Assembly (NCBI GenBank): GCA_947462335.1
Contig: OX381709.1
Span: forward strand, 42,874,933-42,938,932
DNA length: 64,000 nucleotides
Direction of reading: 5' to 3'
From: Harmothoe impar
Taxonomy: Eukaryota > Annelida > Polychaeta > Phyllodocida > Polynoidae
Positions 58,741 through 64,000 of this stretch are shown here, piece after piece. The stretch's first letter is position 1, and each line of letters opens with the position of its first letter. Both the position numbers and the translations under genes were made by a program. The notes under the pieces are model-generated. The model did not search any database. It was given only the letters and a program-made list of their open reading frames with translations, and had not been told where the DNA came from.

Positions 58741-61700
58741 GTGATTAGACCAGGGGCGGTGCCCCCGCCCACTCCACCCCTTACACCACAACCCAAACAC
58801 TAGGCCAAATATATACCACTCTATGGACTGAGTCCTAGTACTCGTGACCAAGTCTACCGTATTATAGATGCTACCTGTTTCATGTTTATACAATGGTGAT
58901 ATATTCAGAAGACACACAAAACGCTTGGAGTAGATTGTAAGATTGAGTTCAATGATGATTTCCTGATAGTAATAACAATAATAATTATTAACTCCCCCCC
59001 CCCCCCATGTCCTTACGACAGGGCTTGCTTCATCAACACACTAGTACTCACACAGGTCTATAAATACCACAGTCCCAGTGCACCAATACTATTTCCTAAC
59101 CCCCCACCCCACCCCCCACTGATACACCACAGACATTGTCTGGAGGTTTTTGTTATCTCCTGTGTGAGTGTGTTTGGGGACTGGACCGCTGACGGAGACT
59201 ATACGGTTTGTGATTGGGAGCCTACCCAGAGGGATGATCCAAACCATGGAGGAGGTACACTGGTGCTTATAACGATGAGGGATGGTTTCTCGGGGAGCTA
59301 ACATCAAAGAGGATTAGTCCCTCCAGGGTGTGGGACTAGTACACACTGGAGGATGTTACAGGGCCACCTGTGGAAGTCGGTCAAGAAGCTGAAGGTTGGT
59401 ATACACACCCTCTCTCACATGTATACATACATTGTATGTGACTAGTTAGACCCACTTCTCCAGGGTTGGACCATACTCCTCCAGTGTACTAGGCCTGGTG
59501 TCTAAACTGTTTCCTTGCACTGGCAACCACCCAAGTCAGACCCTCATGTCATATGTATACCCATCCCTTCACTCTTACCTCACCCCTCCTGCTGCTGCTC
59601 AAAACAGCCTCTGTGGCCGAGGTACATGGAGGATTTGTGCTCCTGGTGGGGCACCTGGTTGGTTTCTCCAGTGGCTGTGGTTTTGTGATGTTTAGAGAGG
59701 CAGACCACAGGGGAAGCAGGGAGCCACGGTGGGTATTTCCTAATGCACTGGACTTAGTGAGTATACCTTGCTGCTTTGCTGCAGTTCTGGGTTACTTTGG
59801 TGAGTTAACTATGTGTGTGTGGCGAGGGGGGGGGGGGGGAGGGGCTAGGATACAGAATAGCTACATTTTTCCATTCCACAAAAGGCTCAGTTCTGAAATA
59901 TGAAACCACTAGTATCATTGCACCTAACCATAACCAATGTTTCCTGCTGATTTTTTCCCCTATTCTTCAAATATGACTTGACGTTACTGATGCTCGTTTT
60001 CTATTGTATCTGAATAATCATATACCGCAAGTAGACATTAATATTGAAGTAATTACCCACTCGGTATTATTAACTTATTTTCAATTGTAACAATTAAAGT
60101 CCCAATTCACCTCTATCTAGCTGTTGCAGCATGGCACAAAACGGCTAAATTGTCTTCAATGTTGCCAGTTGCAGGCGGAAATAATGCTTTGAACACTAAC
60201 ATTAGTGGTTAAGTACCCCCAGCCCCCCCCCCCCCCCCCCAACACACACACACCACTCCCTAGGCCAGAAAAGAGCTGTTTTTCTTTTTCTTTTACTAAG
60301 CTTCATCTGCAAACTAGGGCCGACTTTACTTTTGGACGACAATATTGCAGAACATTTTTATCATGTACAACTATCATGGTTTCGAGAAAACCGTTAAGTA
60401 TAATACTTAAAATCGAATGAATGCCCGCTATACCAATTGAAATGCCCATCTCTTTAATACCTGAAACACCTTCAATAAACGTTTCCCTTCTCATCATTGG
60501 CCTAACCTAATACCTGCCATGAGTGTCAGGTAGGAGGAAATGACTGCCAGTGTGCCCAGGTGACAGATGGAGGGCGGTAAAACCAGGTCCCCATTGGCGG
60601 CGACTCCAATCTAATTTGATCAGCACCACACCTGATTTGACATAAAAACAAGGTTATTTTCCCTTAAAGTTCACTTGATCAATTCCCGCTGTGTGCACAA
60701 AGAGACACCGCAGTGGGAGGGCTGGGGGTGTCGGGGAGGTGCTTGTTGTTGAACTGGAACCCTCCCTACCCCACCCCTTGCCCACCCCCAGTCCAAACTA
60801 ATATTCCAAACACTCTACCCCTACAACACACATCATCAACCCCCCTAACCCCTTCCACCCCGCCGCCCACCCCCACGTGTCCCTAAAAAATCTCATCACC
60901 GATGCCAGCTCACGTTTGGCAATTACGTGGACAGGGCCATCGGGAACCGGTCACACCTGCAGAACAAGGGGTGGGGAGGGGGGGGGGGGGTCCCTCTACC
61001 CTCACCCCCACCCCTCCCCAAACCTACCAACTCACATTGAACACCTCACTGAGTTTATAACACACCCTACCTGCTAAATGACCCAGTACATGGGCACCAT
61101 TAAAAGTAGTTAGTGAAATCAGCTCCACAATTGAGAGGTGTGCTTTATGGTCCTGTGTGCCAAGATTTTAAAAATAAATTCAAAGATGAATTCAAATTCA
61201 AAAGCAGTCAGTGAAAGTCAGCCCCAGTCTATTCCACAAGTTTAGCAGCTTTTATATCACACGTTTAGCACAAATACCCCGGCACAAATACCATGACGTT
61301 TAACACCATCTTTTTAAATTGTCCAGCCATGTGAAATGTTTTTCCTGCTGCTACTTTTCTGTGCATATAAAAAGGGACCATCATGTTCTAGTGGCAGTGA
61401 TACTACATAGCTGACAACAGTTTACTTCTTAGTAGTAGATCCCCAGAATGGCATGACAGACTCTAAATCAGTGTCCCTGTACTTTACACCAAGAAATGCT
61501 AAATTGACCAAGAATAATCCACAATGAGCCGCACCCAAACCATTCTGACCACCTCGACCACAACGATGACACTCATGCGTGCTTCTGTCCCAGGCCTTTC
61601 AGGGGGTGACCAAATCTCTGAAAGGCAGGAGAGATATGTTGTACCCACTGTTTTGGGCTGTACACCTCCATACGGGTATAGAAGGCAAAGTGTTTTTAGG

Positions 61701-62189
61701 GCCTCTGTCTGCTTTTATGTATGTGTTTTTGTGAGTGAGACTTGAGGTCATATGGGAGGTGGGTAGAGGTCATAGGGGTCGTTTTGTGGCTACCCACTCA
61801 CTTTTCAACTCACCAATGGCATTCAGTTACCTTTTGTTGGTAAGAAAAAAATAGAATTTTGTGAAAAATTACAATTGACCTGAGAGAAGGCCAGGACCCC
61901 CTGGGTGTTAACCTTGGTGGCCGTGGGGCAGCCTGTGATTGAGTCCTCCTCCCATGTGTGCCACTTAAAGTGGTAACAATGTGGGATGGGTCTTAACATG
62001 GACCTCACTAATTAGTCACGGTGTGTGCCTGTGTGTAGAACTAGGAGGGCGCATTATATTGAAGTTAATTTCACCTACCCCTAGTAGTTCATCTTGATTA
62101 TGATTGCATCATCCAAGATGAAGAATAATTAGTACTTTTAGGATGAACAGGAGTGTCTATTTTTTTTATCCAGGCTGGCACATCCTTTA
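58741..62189. other. Non-coding stretch rich in C/G homopolymers
   Basis: Runs of C or G of 10 or more occur near 58988, 59828, 60222 and 60976. The 116-codon frame at 59553-59903 runs into one of them and shows no family features. Confidence 0.5.
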
Positions 62190-62564
62190 GGCCACTTAAA
62201 AAAATAAAATGGTTTCTCATCACCGCACGCATCATAAAAATCCGGTTTTGAGGAAATTTCTTCTTTTTTTTTTTCCAAATTTTGATGAAAAACCTGATAA
62301 AAATGGACAAAATTGGTCGTATTTGGTATCAAATTAAACCTTACAATACCAGCAATGCATTGGTATAGAAATAACTTACATTTTCCCCACTTTTAAAGAT
62401 CAATTAATTGTTAAACAATAAACTTTGAATTTTTGCCCACAAAAACGTAAATTATCCTATACATTTTGGCCTGCGAGTTAACAAAAAAAAAAAAAAAAAA
62501 AAACCTCCCTCGTCAGATTTTTCAGACCTTAGTGATGAGAAACCACTTTTTTTTTTGAGTGGCC
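62190..62564. mobile_element. 375-bp MITE with TTA target duplication
   Basis: Starts GGCCACTTAAAAAAATAAAA and ends AGTGGCC; the ends pair through GTGGTTTCTCATCAC-like sequence over about 35 bp. TTA flanks both sides (62187-62189 and 62565-62567). An A21 run (62483-62503) lies inside. The TTA duplication and GGCC ends fit PIF/Harbinger-type elements. No coding capacity. Confidence 0.8.
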
Positions 62565-62567
62565 TTA

Positions 62568-64000
62568 CAAGATGAAGTGAGTGATTTTCTCTTGTGTATC
62601 ATTCTATATATTCACTTTATTATTCCACCTTTATCAACATCTCTGTACATAACATACTCCATGTAATCAGAAAACCTATCAGAAATGTCAAAAAAGGATA
62701 TCATCCCTCAGTGTTTTATGTGTATTTACCCAGATATCGCATCCCGATACTGTCCCACGTACATGATAACCAGGCATATGCAGTACAGGAACCCCAATCA
62801 AAAAGGCCGCCGCCAAAGTGTGAACTTCTTCCCACCTGCCACCCACCTTGACAGTCAACATATTGTGAGAGAGGGTACATTTTCAGTCTAACCACAAGAC
62901 TGACACTAAAACCATGAATTGCCGCCCTCAATAACAATGGCCCAAACCTGGAGGAGGGTGAAGGGGGGGGGGGGGTCATACACCTGTCCATCGTCATCAT
63001 CCTTCTGATTGGTTGGGATAGATTCAAAATGGGAAATACATGCATGTTTCGTAACATTCCTGTATAACATGGACAGGAAAGTCTTGAGGCAAGTATTAAT
63101 AAATATCAGGTTACATTTTTTTCTAAATTTTTGTTGCTGTTGTAAACATGGAAAGTAAGGGAAAAGTTGACAGTGCTACAGACGTTTTGCTGCCTGAGGG
63201 GAGAGAGTAAAGATGGTGAGGGTGTGTGTGAGGGGGGGGTGAGAAAGATGGGACGTACACAGGGTGGTGCGTCACCGACAGGGCCTGGAGACGCCGCAGG
63301 TGTGACACCCAATCCTCCAGGGCGGCAAGGTATCCAGTAAACACCTGAGACCGGTGTACAGGGTAGGGTAGGGCCGACAGGTGACCTGCCTATCAACAGA
63401 CATGACCTTGGGACCGTGTTTAAGGCTAAAGGGGCGGGAAAACACTGCTGGGGCGATGTTTAACTAAAATGTGGCATTCAAAAGAAAAAGGAAAAACTTT
63501 GCACACATGTATCAGGTAAATGTTTAAAAGAGAGTATTTTAATACATGTTTGCAAACTGTTGGATCATAAACCTTTGGTCTAACACAAAGATATATCTCC
63601 CTCTATGAGTGTTACTCCTGGTAGGTATAGTTTCATCACAATATTTCAGGAAACGGCAGCTGGTTTAACAGTATACTCAATAGTTGCATCATAAATTACC
63701 TTACCATTCACCATGGTCATCCTCTGGTTTAATAGTAGTAGCATTACCACATGGAGCTACACGGCTATTGGAGGAATATTCTGTGATTTTCACGAAATTT
63801 ATGGTCCCCTTTTTAAAAAGCAATTTTGCACCAATGATAATAGCTTTGAGGGCTCTACCCAGATTCACTTTCTTAGAGAGGAAATCTAGGGCTTTTCAAA
63901 TATGTAAACATTATTTTTCTAGGTTAAGTGGAACCTTTCCGGGATTTTAACTGAAATAGCCTTGTTAGACAAATTTTATTCACTTTTACATACATTTCTA
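62568..64000. other. Non-coding stretch to the window end
   Basis: A G-run (about 62958-62973) and a G-rich patch at 63200-63350 are present. Overlapping frames on both strands show no recognisable protein. Confidence 0.5.

Noticed and set aside
1..64000. tRNA, rRNA or snRNA genes
   Set aside because: No box A plus box B pair with a plausible cloverleaf, and no rRNA-like conserved stretch, was found by eye.

Overview
The window reads as nuclear DNA of an animal, most likely a marine invertebrate. It is mostly AT-rich non-coding sequence with many homopolymer C/G tracts, small inverted-repeat transposons, a long minisatellite and no dense gene set. The species cannot be fixed from sequence alone; amphioxus, a hemichordate or a mollusc would all fit. 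No rRNA, tRNA gene, CRISPR array or recognisable host gene was found. A few short splice-bounded open segments are offered as low-confidence exon candidates.

The one large, clearly coding object is a Penelope-like retroelement (PLE) on the minus strand at 24616-30891. It has two 843-bp direct terminal repeats with no difference visible by eye, a 625-aa ORF1 and a reverse transcriptase/GIY-YIG endonuclease ORF2. Each repeat carries a hammerhead ribozyme core (CUGAUGA / 3-bp helix II / GAAA). Four features make it unusual. ORF1 and ORF2 lie in the same frame, separated only by a UGA followed by CUA, and ORF2 has no early ATG, which points to stop-codon readthrough giving an ORF1-RT fusion. ORF1 carries a canonical PCNA-binding (PIP-box) peptide, QSLLTEYF. 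ORF1 also has a SUMO-interacting-type motif, VVDLTSD. Its C-terminus is an RGG-box tail. Together these suggest a gag-like, nucleus-directed RNA-binding protein that may couple the element to replication forks and SUMO-rich nuclear sites.

Around it lie non-autonomous DNA transposons whose ends can be read directly. Four ~190-bp copies of one family start GGGAACGTTCAC (9.9, 31.1, 41.3 and 45.5 kb). Two CAGGG-ended hAT-like elements have 5-bp target duplications (17.3 and 35.5 kb). A 434-bp element has an 8-bp duplication (34.5 kb), a TA-flanked pogo-like element lies at 52.6-53.7 kb, a 211-bp TA-flanked MITE at 56.4 kb and a 375-bp TTA-flanked MITE at 62.2 kb. A separate dispersed palindrome family built on CGTCATGATGCATGAATG and CGAGTTACTCG occurs at 5.1, 21.5 and 55.6 kb, and its core resembles the monomer of the 69-bp x ~20.6 minisatellite at 32.9-34.3 kb. 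A near-perfect 56-bp-arm hairpin sits at 37.6 kb.

The remaining sequence is ordinary non-coding DNA as far as can be seen. If the candidate exons at 11.8, 46.0, 57.3 and 58.6 kb are real, the window is largely intronic or intergenic and the PLE and MITEs sit in that space.
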